A DNA stretch of 64,000 nt from Dyella psychrodurans (GTDB lineage Bacteria; Pseudomonadota; Gammaproteobacteria; Xanthomonadales; Rhodanobacteraceae). A model generated the notes under the pieces. That model was not told where the DNA came from. It was given only the letters and a program-made list of their open reading frames with translations, and did no database searches. The stretch is taken from the NCBI RefSeq assembly GCF_003363265.1, contig NZ_QRBF01000001.1, positions 714,451 through 778,450 of the forward strand, in the 5' to 3' direction. Positions 8,797 through 16,773 of the stretch are shown piece after piece (the stretch's first letter is position 1; each line of letters opens with the position of its first letter). A program made the translations under genes and the position numbers.

Positions 8797-9291
8797 CTAT
8801 CCGGAAAAACTATCGCGCGATAAAAGCCATCGATCCAGCAAACCGTCATCTTCGGAATCGCGCTCTCCGATAAGCGTGAAACCGACTTTCTGCACCACGC
8901 GTCGCGAGGCGATATTGTCGATGCCGGTTTCCGCTAAAACCTCGTCGACATCCGGATGCGCAAACGCGTATGCCGCCATCAAGCGCACGCCCATCGTTGC
9001 GTAACCGCATCCCGCATAGTCGTGAGCGACGCCGTAGCCGATTTCAATGCGACCGTTGACCGGCTCGCCTTTGAACGTTGCACTGCCTACCGCAATGGGC
9101 GGATAGCCGAGCAGGAACAAGCGAGGTTGCCACCATTGCGGCAGCTGTCCTCGTTTCAGCGCGGCGGAGGCCATGGCGAGGACGGCGTGCGGAACGACAT
9201 CCTCCGTCAGGTGCAGGCCATTGACCGTTTCCGTTCCCATCAGTCGCGCGTCGATCTGCGGCAACGTTAACGGTTGTAGACGAATCAGCAT
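8797..9291 (-). CDS. GNAT-family N-acetyltransferase
   Basis: A 164-residue protein starting at the ATG at 9291 (MLIRLQPLTLPQ); the longer frame upstream does not look coding. The GNAT fold shows in IEIGYGVAHDYAGCGYATMGVRLM (residues about 85-110, acetyl-CoA loop with G-x-G-x-A) and in the C-terminal strand SRRVVQKVGFTLIGE, typical of RimJ-like acetyltransferases. The substrate is unknown. The next gene on the same strand (PspC domain) ends 73 bases upstream of its start, so cotranscription is possible. Confidence 0.82.
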   Translation of the reverse strand: MLIRLQPLTLPQIDARLMGTETVNGLHLTEDVVPHAVLAMASAALKRGQLPQWWQPRLFLLGYPPIAVGSATFKGEPVNGRIEIGYGVAHDYAGCGYATMGVRLMAAYAFAHPDVDEVLAETGIDNIASRRVVQKVGFTLIGERDSEDDGLLDRWLLSRDSFSG

Positions 9292-9364
9292 CGATGGCCA
9301 ACGTTCGACAAAATGGTGCGGAGTGTCTTTCTGGGAAGCGAGAGCCACCCCGCTTTGCGGATGA

Positions 9365-9583
9365 TCAGGCCGTGACAGTGTCGTAATCGAGTGGCTCAGC
9401 CGGCCACAGCGGCACCACCAGCCACAGGACAAGATAGATCAATCCACCGATGCCGGCACCCAAAAACAATACCAACCATAGCGCCCGGATCACCCACGTC
9501 GGCACACCAAGGGCGTAGGCCAGGCCCGCGCATACGCCACCGAGCCAGGCGGCCTTCTTTACGCGTTTAAATGGACGGTCCAT
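9365..9583 (-). CDS. PspC-domain membrane protein
   Basis: A 72-residue protein starting at the ATG at 9583, which has a good SD (GAGGAG). The whole protein is a PspC domain: an amphipathic start (FKRVKKAAWLGGVCAGLAYAL), then one long hydrophobic span (ALWLVLFLGAGIGGLIYLVL) and the closing VVPLWP. PspC proteins act at the inner membrane, sometimes in the phage-shock envelope stress response. No pspA or pspB neighbour is present, so a link to that system is not shown. Confidence 0.85.
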   Translation of the reverse strand: MDRPFKRVKKAAWLGGVCAGLAYALGVPTWVIRALWLVLFLGAGIGGLIYLVLWLVVPLWPAEPLDYDTVTA

Positions 9584-9708
9584 GAGCGGCGCTCCTCGTG
9601 CATAGGTGATTTCGATCCTACGTCGAGCGGGCTTCCCCACCAGTGCGGAAAGTCCTGAGTCGCCGAACCCGCATGGCGCGAGTTCTTGCACGTGCGCTGA
9701 AATAGAAA

Positions 9709-9758
9709 GGCCCCCTTTCGGGGGCCACGAGCTTCATCCTAGGGGGTCGATGAAGCTC
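9709..9758. terminator. Two adjacent perfect hairpins in the 9584-9930 gap
   Basis: The first stem is seven G/C pairs (9709-9715 with 9720-9726). The second is ten pairs (9729-9738 with 9749-9758) around a C/G-rich loop. They lie downstream of the exporter gene and upstream of the PspC gene on the minus strand, and may end exporter transcription. The rest of the gap has only a short plus frame (9750-9938, 62 codons) without recognisable similarity. Confidence 0.45.
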
Positions 9759-9930
9759 AAAGGGTCGCTAACCGCCGGATGCACAGAGGAATGGCTATCC
9801 AGCCGCTATAGAGTGCACCTGGGCGTCACTCTGGGAAATCAGCGCAGGACCTTACTGGTTGTCGGATTAGGACTACAGACCATAATGAAGTGGTGCGGCC
9901 ATCCCAGCCGACCGGAAGCTGTCTTCACGT

Positions 9931-10812
9931 TCAATTGACCACTGGCTCCACGGCGGGCCGGCTTACGCCAATCGCAGCACCTGCGGACGCTGCGACGATG
10001 GCCGTAATGGCCAGCCACTGCAGCGTTTCCAATCGCTCGCCCAGGAACACCACGCCAGCCAGCGCGGCAATCGCCGGTTCCAGGCTGAGCAATACGCTGA
10101 ACGTGCGCGCCGGCAGACGAGTCAGCGCGACCATCTCCAGCGAATACGGCAGCACCGAACTCAACACAGCCACGCCCAGGCCAAGCGGCAGCCATGCCGG
10201 CGAGAGCAGCGCCGTGCCGGCATGAGCGACACCCACAGGCACCGCCACCAATGCACCGATAGCGATGCCCAGCGTTACGGCATCCCCGCCGTGGGTCGCA
10301 CCGGCCTTCTGCCCGAACAGGATATACAGCGCCCAACCTACGCCGGCAGCCAGCGCGTACAGCACGCCTGCCGGGTCGAGCGCGTGCACCTGCCCGCGCA
10401 ATGGCAATAACAACAGCAATCCGATCACCGCCAGCACGATCCAGGCGAAATCCACCACGCGGCGCGAGCTGAACAGCGCGATGGCCAGAGGTCCCGTGAA
10501 TTCCAGCGCCACCGCAATACCCAGCGGAATCGTGCGCAGCGCCATGTAGAACACCATGTTCATCACGCCCATCGACAGGCCGTAACCCCACAGCGCACGC
10601 CAATCGGCATCGCGCCGCACGGTGCGCCATGGGCGCCGTACCGCCAGAAGCATCAGCGCGCTCAACCCCAATCGAAACGCGGTAGCTCCCTGCGCGCCTA
10701 TGTGCGGAAACAGCTGCTTGGCCAACGCCGCACCGCACTGGTACGAGGACATGGCGATCAGCAGTGCACCAATCGCCAGAAGCGTCGGCGCGAAAGAGCG
10801 ATGGGAAGACAT
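9931..10812 (-). CDS. EamA/DMT-family exporter, RhtA-like
   Basis: A 293-residue inner-membrane protein with ten hydrophobic spans in two EamA repeats. The pattern SSYQCGAALAKQLFPHIGAQGATAFRLG near the start, GIAVALEFTGPLAIALFSSRR (second quarter) and LPYSLEMVALTRLPARTFSVLLSLEPA in the second repeat match the RhtA threonine/homoserine exporter group. Substrate range is inferred only from that likeness. The gene is monocistronic, with hairpins downstream. Confidence 0.85.
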   Translation of the reverse strand: MSSHRSFAPTLLAIGALLIAMSSYQCGAALAKQLFPHIGAQGATAFRLGLSALMLLAVRRPWRTVRRDADWRALWGYGLSMGVMNMVFYMALRTIPLGIAVALEFTGPLAIALFSSRRVVDFAWIVLAVIGLLLLLPLRGQVHALDPAGVLYALAAGVGWALYILFGQKAGATHGGDAVTLGIAIGALVAVPVGVAHAGTALLSPAWLPLGLGVAVLSSVLPYSLEMVALTRLPARTFSVLLSLEPAIAALAGVVFLGERLETLQWLAITAIVAASAGAAIGVSRPAVEPVVN

Positions 10813-10920
10813 GCAAACGTCGCAAGCAGCTGTGTGGAAGTGTCTATGATGCCTAGTCGCGGACGCGAAAGCTCATCCTCGCCGCGACGCTGCTGACATG
10901 GGGTGGCAGCAGGTTAATCG

Positions 10921-11268
10921 TCATCCTTCATGCAAGAGAGTATCGATCGCGTCGCGCACCAGCCTGGTATCGTCGGCCCATTGCTTGACGATGCCCGCCA
11001 GCCTCTCAAGGGCCTTGACCTGCTCCGGCGTCGTGCATTCGCCGCACCAGCGTTTCAGTTGTTCGCGGCACATGTCCACTTGCTGGGCAGTGTCTTCGTA
11101 AACCAGCCGCATGCGCGTCAGTTCCATGCGGTCGATCAGGTCGGGCTGGTCGATCGCCAGGCGCATATTTTCCGCCTGGGTGTGAGCCGTCTCGGCTGCG
11201 CTGCCGATAGCGAATTTGAAAGCCGGCATCAGTGAAATCGGACGCCAGCGTTGCCGTGGCTTCGTCAT
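10921..11268 (-). CDS. Hypothetical protein
   Basis: A 115-residue soluble protein, alpha-helical and rich in charged residues, without signal peptide. It resembles phasin-like or other small helical proteins only in general composition. Two cysteines are close together (RWCGEC, residues about 73-78) and could form a disulfide or bind metal. No SD is clear before the ATG. It lies alone between the exporter gene and the large c-di-GMP protein gene. Confidence 0.5.
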   Translation of the reverse strand: MTKPRQRWRPISLMPAFKFAIGSAAETAHTQAENMRLAIDQPDLIDRMELTRMRLVYEDTAQQVDMCREQLKRWCGECTTPEQVKALERLAGIVKQWADDTRLVRDAIDTLLHEG

Positions 11269-11402
11269 ATCGTTTTTGCCCGCTACAAGGCCAGGACGCC
11301 CGCGCAGGCTACTGACCCGATGACCATCCCTGTGGCCTTTAGCCTGCTCTTCTTGCCGCCGTGGGTCTACTGGCGCCCCTTTCCGGGGCAGCTATCGCTG
11401 CC

Positions 11403-14297
11403 TCAGGTACCCGATCCGGTGCCGCTATGTCCGACGGCGCGCACGGCGCGAAAATAGCCTTCTACAGCTCTAAACGGCAATGCTGCCGAAAGATAGTGGC
11501 CCTGCAGGCCATCGCATCCCATCTCCGCCAGAAGCACCGCCTGCTCCTTGGTTTCCACGCCTTCGGCGGCGACTTCCATATCCAGCTGATGGGCGAGCAT
11601 CACGATGGTGCGGACGATGGCGGCGTCCCTGGTTTCACCCGGCAGGTGACTGACAAAGCTCTGGTCCATCTTCAATTTGTCGATCGGAAACAGACGCAGA
11701 TACGAAAGACTGGAATACCCCGTGCCGAAGTCGTCCAACGACAACCGCGTGCCAAGATTCTTGAGGCTGGCCAGCGTGTGCCTGGCGCGCGTCACGTTTT
11801 CCATGACGGAGCTCTCGGTCATTTCGATTTCCAGCATCGACGCCGGCACGCCGTGTCGTTGCAACGCTTCGCTCACGCGCTCCGCGAGACCGGAACGTTT
11901 GAGCTGCTGTGCCGATACGTTGATGGCAACGATGAAATTGCCATGCCCCTGATCGAGCCATTTGCGCATCTGCTGGCAGGCGGCGTTCAACACCCAATTG
12001 CCGATCTCCGGCATGAGTCCAAGCGCTTCGGCAATGGGGATAAATCGCCCCGGCAGCAGGAACCCAAGCCGAGGACTGTTCCAGCGCAGCAACGCCTCGA
12101 AACCCGTCAATTCCAGATCGGTGGCTCGATGTTGCGGCTGGTAATAGAGTTCCAGCTCGCCGCGCTTTACCGCATCGCGCAGATGAGAGCCGAGCGTCAC
12201 GCGATCTTCCAGTTCGATCATCTGCGCACGGGTGAGCTCTGTAACCTGATCCCGTCCTTCGCGCTTGGCCTGGATCATCGCCGCTTCGGCGCGACGCAGC
12301 AGTTCTTCCGGCGTGCGTCCATGATCGGGAAAACGACTGATGCCCACGCTGGCCGTAAGCAACAATCGATAGTTCTCGCCTTCAAGCGGTTCAGCGATGA
12401 CAGTGCGTAGTTTTTCTGCCATGGCACGCGCGCTCGCGGCGTCGAGTCCCACGACGGCGATAACGAACTGGTCGCCTGCAAAACGCGCCACGTGTCCAAG
12501 ATCGTGCACGACGCCTTCGAGACGCACCGCGAGGCACTTGAGTACATCATCGGCGGCCAGATGGCCCACCGATTCGTTGACGACGCGAAAGCGATCCAGC
12601 CCGATGGCGAAGACCGAAACAGGCGGAGCCCCGTCGTGCAGGATCTTTCCCAGTTCCTGCTCGAACAACGGGTGATTCGGAAGCCCCGTGATGGCGTCGT
12701 GCGACGAGGCATAGGCGAGGCTGGCCTCCATCTGGCGTCGCTCGGTGATGTCGCGCGCCACGGCGTAGACCAGCCCGTCCGGCGCAGCGAAGGACACCCA
12801 CTCCAGCACGCGTTCATGGCTGCCCTTGCATGCACAACCCGTCACGAACTCGTGGATGCTCTGCCCTGCTTCGTTGAATGACTGTTCGCGCCGCTCGGCG
12901 GGAAATATCTCGCGATAGCTTCGGCCGGCAAGCTCGTCGATGGAATACCCCGTGAGGCGCTGCAAAAACGGATTGAACTGGACCAATCGCTCCGTCGCCG
13001 GATCGATGATGCAGAACAATTCCAGCGACATTTCGAAAAAGCTGTCGCGCACGCGAAGGCGGTTGACCAGGCGCGCGCTTTCTATCGCGACACCGGCCAC
13101 CGGCACCATCCGATCGATGCTCTCAAGCTCTTCCGGCCGCGGTTCGCGCGGCTCGCGGTAATACACCGCGAAGGTGCCGAGCACTTGCCCGCCGCTGCCG
13201 AAGATCGGCGTGGACCAGCACGCTTTGAGTCCATGCGCCAGAGCCAGCCCACTGAATCCTTCCCAAAAGGGATGCGTTGCAATGTCCGCCACCACGACGC
13301 GTTCGCGGCGCCAGACTGCCGTTCCGCAAGAACCGCGCTTGTCGCCGATGGCCAGGCCGTTCAAGGCAGCGTTATAGGCGGTGGGCAGACTCGGCGCAGT
13401 GCCGTGAAGCACGTAGCTCCCGGTGTCATCCAACAACAAAATGGAGCACAGCGCGCCGGGATTGAGTTCTTCGTGCAGGCGCGCGATCCGTTCCAAACTG
13501 TCCGTGAGCGGATGTTGCGCGGCCACGCCTACCAGAATGTCGTGCTGCCCGACGGCAAGCCGTTGCGCACGCTTGCGGTCGGTGATGTCCTGGCAGGTAC
13601 CAAGCATGCGAACCGGCTGCCCGAGGTCGTCCACCTGAACCACCCCGCGGCTGAACAACGTGCGCTCGACGCCGTCAGGGTGAACGATGCGCTCTTCGAA
13701 TTCGTAGGGCTGATGATCGGCAAGCGCCTGCTTGATGATGCCCATGACACGCGCGCGATCGTCTTCATGCACGCGCGCCAGATAACCTTCGAACGTTGCC
13801 TCGTGTTCGCCGGGAGAGATTCCGTAGATGCGATAAAGCTCGTCGGACCAAATCACCTGATTGGTGGCGACGTCCCACTCCCAGCTGCCGAGGTGCGCAA
13901 TCTCCTGCGCGCGGGCATAAACCTGCTGATCATGCAGCTGCGTTTGAGCGGCCTGCTTTTGTTCGGTGACGTCCCGGAAATAAATCGTCGTGCCATTGCC
14001 GGCCGGATAAATGCGGTATTCGAGCCAACGTTGGCGCGAAGGAACCAGGATGCTCAGCGATACCGCCATCTGGTTCTTCACGGCCTTTTCACATGCCTGG
14101 CAGATGGTCTGGCCGATGCCATCCGGAAACTCGGTTCCTACGCGCTTGCCGATAAGTTCCGAGGCATCGCGCCCCAGCAGCGCGCAGGCCTGAGTATTCA
14201 AATAGGTATAACGCCACTGCTCGTCGACCGCCGCGAGCGCCTCGGAAATGCGTTCAAAGACCTGGATAGGGTCGAAACCGCAGGATGAGGTGCTCAT
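11403..14297 (-). CDS. PAS/GAF sensor with degenerate GGDEF and intact EAL domain
   Basis: A 964-residue cytoplasmic protein: PAS (about 10-115), PAS/PAC (about 130-245), GAF (about 250-410), PAS (about 420-525), GGDEF-like domain (530-690), EAL domain (700-950). The GGDEF signature is AGDQF (607-611) and no RxxD inhibitory site precedes it, so diguanylate cyclase activity is unlikely. The EAL domain looks complete (GFEALLRW with EAL at 734-736, later DDFGTGYSS), so c-di-GMP hydrolysis is expected. The GGDEF-like part may bind GTP to control it. It has no transmembrane segment. Confidence 0.9.
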   Translation of the reverse strand: MSTSSCGFDPIQVFERISEALAAVDEQWRYTYLNTQACALLGRDASELIGKRVGTEFPDGIGQTICQACEKAVKNQMAVSLSILVPSRQRWLEYRIYPAGNGTTIYFRDVTEQKQAAQTQLHDQQVYARAQEIAHLGSWEWDVATNQVIWSDELYRIYGISPGEHEATFEGYLARVHEDDRARVMGIIKQALADHQPYEFEERIVHPDGVERTLFSRGVVQVDDLGQPVRMLGTCQDITDRKRAQRLAVGQHDILVGVAAQHPLTDSLERIARLHEELNPGALCSILLLDDTGSYVLHGTAPSLPTAYNAALNGLAIGDKRGSCGTAVWRRERVVVADIATHPFWEGFSGLALAHGLKACWSTPIFGSGGQVLGTFAVYYREPREPRPEELESIDRMVPVAGVAIESARLVNRLRVRDSFFEMSLELFCIIDPATERLVQFNPFLQRLTGYSIDELAGRSYREIFPAERREQSFNEAGQSIHEFVTGCACKGSHERVLEWVSFAAPDGLVYAVARDITERRQMEASLAYASSHDAITGLPNHPLFEQELGKILHDGAPPVSVFAIGLDRFRVVNESVGHLAADDVLKCLAVRLEGVVHDLGHVARFAGDQFVIAVVGLDAASARAMAEKLRTVIAEPLEGENYRLLLTASVGISRFPDHGRTPEELLRRAEAAMIQAKREGRDQVTELTRAQMIELEDRVTLGSHLRDAVKRGELELYYQPQHRATDLELTGFEALLRWNSPRLGFLLPGRFIPIAEALGLMPEIGNWVLNAACQQMRKWLDQGHGNFIVAINVSAQQLKRSGLAERVSEALQRHGVPASMLEIEMTESSVMENVTRARHTLASLKNLGTRLSLDDFGTGYSSLSYLRLFPIDKLKMDQSFVSHLPGETRDAAIVRTIVMLAHQLDMEVAAEGVETKEQAVLLAEMGCDGLQGHYLSAALPFRAVEGYFRAVRAVGHSGTGSGT

Positions 14298-14725
14298 AGC
14301 ACGATGGCGTTCCGCCCTGAAGGTTCGGGTTTATGGGTTCAGATTACGCTTGCGACAACAAGGGTCGCAATGCCCGCGCTGTCATATTTCCCAGGATTTC
14401 CCCATCATTCGGCGTCGATTCTTGCACACCGTTTGATATGCCGTGGCGCCAGCTGGAGTTCGGCTGACGTCATGGAGAGTTTATCGTCCGCCACGAAGCA
14501 TTCTTTAAGCGTAAAGACGTCCATTGAGATCGGTCTAAAGCGCTTCGGCGGTAGATCGGTCCGCAACATGCGTTTGCAGATACATGACGGGTGCAGTTAT
14601 CCGATCGCAGAGGGTTATTGCCCGATCCTCCGGACGCACAGGCGGGCTCTTGCAATCCCGGATCGCGATGACAAATGTAGCGGGATCGATTCCCCTCCCC
14701 ACCATCCATCACGAGGATTGCTTGC
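14298..14725. other. Intergenic region without recognised gene
   Basis: A 428-bp gap upstream of both the EAL protein gene (minus) and the aldo/keto reductase gene (plus). Frames crossing it have the composition of noncoding DNA. The octamer GATCGGTC occurs twice, about 30 bases apart near 14530-14560. Promoters for both neighbours must lie here but none could be placed. Confidence 0.5.
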
Positions 14726-15751
14726 ATGGAATATCGACATCTCGGTGCCTCCGGTTTCAAGGTACCCGTACTTAGTTTCGGAACCGGAACATTCGGCGGC
14801 AAAGGCGAGTTTTTCGGCGCGTGGGGCAATACCGAGGCAGCCGAAGCGCGTCGCCTGGTCGACATCTGCCTCGATGCCGGCCTCACCATGTTCGACAGCG
14901 CGGATATTTATTCGTCCGGTGCCGCCGAATCGGTGCTGGCCGAGGCCATCAAGGGCCGTCGCGACAAGGTATTGATTTCCACCAAAGCCACGTTCCGCTT
15001 CGACGACGAACCCAACAACGTCGGCTCCTCGCGCTATCACCTGCTTCGTTCCGTCGACGGATCGCTCAAGCGCCTCGGCACGGACTACATCGATCTGTTC
15101 CAGTTGCACGGCTTCGATGCGAAGACACCCGTGGAAGAAACGCTTTCGACACTCGACGACCTGGTGCGCGCCGGCAAGATCCGCTACCTCGGCGTGTCGA
15201 ACTTTTCCGGCTGGCATTTGATGAAATCGCTGGCCGTGGCCGATCGCTACGGCTACACGCGCTATGTCGCGAACCAAACCTACTATTCGCTGATCGGACG
15301 CGATTACGAATGGGAGCTGATGCCGCTTGGATTGGATCAAGGCGTCGGCGCGGTGGTCTGGAGTCCGCTGGGATGGGGACGCCTTACCGGCAAGATCCGT
15401 CGCGGTCAGCCGCTTCCCGCTGTCAGTCGCCTCCACAAAACCGGCGACGTGGGACCGCAGGTAAGCGACGAGTACTTGTATGGCGTCATCGATGCGCTCG
15501 ACGAAGTCGCGAAGGAAACCGGCAAGACGATTCCGCAGGTCGCGCTCAACTGGTTGCTGCAGCGTCCCACGGTTTCGACCGTGGTGATCGGTGCGCGCAA
15601 TGAAGAACAGCTGCGACAGAATCTGGGTTCCATCGGCTGGAACCTGACCACCGAGCAAGTCGCCAAGCTCGATGCCGCCAGCGAGATCGCGCCGGTCTAC
15701 CCGTACTGGCACCAGCGCGGTTTCGGCGAGCGCAATCCGCCGCCGGTTTGA
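14726..15751 (+). CDS. Aldo/keto reductase
   Basis: A 341-residue NADPH-dependent oxidoreductase with the AKR (alpha/beta)8 barrel. The catalytic tetrad is visible: Asp57 and Tyr62 (FDSADIY), Lys87 (STKATF) and His128 (FQLHGFD). The C-terminal cofactor segment VVIGARNEEQLRQNLG is typical. Length and the GKGEFFGAWGN insertion fit the YajO/general stress protein 69 type of AKR. SD ACGAGGA precedes the ATG. A strong terminator follows, so it is monocistronic. Substrate not predictable. Confidence 0.9.
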   Translation: MEYRHLGASGFKVPVLSFGTGTFGGKGEFFGAWGNTEAAEARRLVDICLDAGLTMFDSADIYSSGAAESVLAEAIKGRRDKVLISTKATFRFDDEPNNVGSSRYHLLRSVDGSLKRLGTDYIDLFQLHGFDAKTPVEETLSTLDDLVRAGKIRYLGVSNFSGWHLMKSLAVADRYGYTRYVANQTYYSLIGRDYEWELMPLGLDQGVGAVVWSPLGWGRLTGKIRRGQPLPAVSRLHKTGDVGPQVSDEYLYGVIDALDEVAKETGKTIPQVALNWLLQRPTVSTVVIGARNEEQLRQNLGSIGWNLTTEQVAKLDAASEIAPVYPYWHQRGFGERNPPPV

Positions 15752-15885
15752 AGGCAGGCCATCATGGCTGCGGACGATCGCGTCCGCAGCCAACGTCGTA
15801 ACGGAATCACCTGGCAAGTACCGACGTTGCCGAACATGGTTACGTGCGCATCAGGCATGTTGCCGATGCGTGAGTCGGCATGAAT

Positions 15886-15913
15886 AAAAAGCCCGCTCGA
15901 AAGCGGGCTTTTT
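15886..15913. terminator. Rho-independent terminator
   Basis: A perfect 12-bp stem with CGAA loop, A-run before and T-run after. It can serve the aldo/keto reductase gene and the convergent lipoprotein gene. Confidence 0.85.
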
Positions 15914-15962
15914 ATCGACATGCGCATGGCACCGGCCGATCCTGGTGCCTGTTCGCATATCC

Positions 15963-16379
15963 TCAACGACCCGATGTTCCGCGAGAAACATCCCCCTGCT
16001 GCATATTTCCCAGATCGCTGGGCATTTTATTGTCGTCCTGGGTTTTCGAACTCGACCAGGAACGCAGGAAATGACCCGACTGATCGAACGCCAGCATGGT
16101 GGAAACCGTCGTCGTGGCGCGCTTGGGAATGACAGAACCTGTCGTCGCCATACTGTCCGCCGCCATGTTCTGCACTTTGCTCACGTACTGCAATTGCTGC
16201 GTACCGTCGGGCATCCGCAGGGTTTGAAACGGCTGACCCAATGCGGCCTCCACCTGTGCCACGGTGGTCACTCCCGGTTGAAACGATGCGATCGTGGTGG
16301 AATCGACTTTGTTTGTCGTGGTAGCGCATCCTGCAAGAAGCACTGCAATACCTGCTGAAACCAACAAGCCCCTTTTCAT
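15963..16379 (-). CDS. Small lipoprotein, SmpA/OmlA-like
   Basis: A 138-residue lipoprotein: signal peptide with lipobox LLAGC (Cys18). A compact domain follows with GVTTVAQVEAALGQPFQTLRMPDG, the arrangement seen in SmpA/OmlA (BamE-like) domains. The C-terminal tail is Ser/Gly/Gln-rich. It probably sits in the outer membrane or periplasm. A strong SD (AGGAGAGG) precedes the ATG. Function beyond the fold is unknown, and it is longer in the tail than BamE. Confidence 0.72.
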   Translation of the reverse strand: MKRGLLVSAGIAVLLAGCATTTNKVDSTTIASFQPGVTTVAQVEAALGQPFQTLRMPDGTQQLQYVSKVQNMAADSMATTGSVIPKRATTTVSTMLAFDQSGHFLRSWSSSKTQDDNKMPSDLGNMQQGDVSRGTSGR

Positions 16380-16773
16380 ACGTACCTCTCCTTTTGAACA
16401 AATCCATAGTTCAGTGCGCGGGAATGCTCCGCCCAGGAGCGCCGCGAGGGCGCATGCCTGAAGTCATGCAAAGGAGCCAAGGCCCCGTTTTTTATTACGG
16501 CACATGACGGGTGGTCGGGAGCCAGCGCTGCTTCCCCCGTGCACGCACCATTGGGCTTTCCCCCTCCGGCTTCCTTGCCGCAGCCCCCTGTAACAAGTCG
16601 TTCAGACCACGCTATGCTGCGGTGAAGCCCCCTCGGGATGACGCATCAAGCAATCGGCCAAATAACCGATATATTGGCCATGTACCTAGACGTTCAGCCC
16701 ACGTACTCAATATTTCACGCTGTTTGGACTGCAGTTAACCGCTGATAGGTACCAAAACGGTAATCGGGTGATC
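16380..16773. other. Intergenic region between divergent genes
   Basis: No gene is seen in this 394-bp gap. It contains an inverted repeat, GGCCAA/TTGGCC with a 12-base A+T-rich spacer (16656-16679), about 95 bases before the c-di-GMP protein start. This could be an operator or part of its promoter. Confidence 0.35.

Noticed and set aside
14304-14975. 223-codon plus frame before the aldo/keto reductase
   Set aside because: Composition is not protein-like and it runs into the reductase gene in a different frame.
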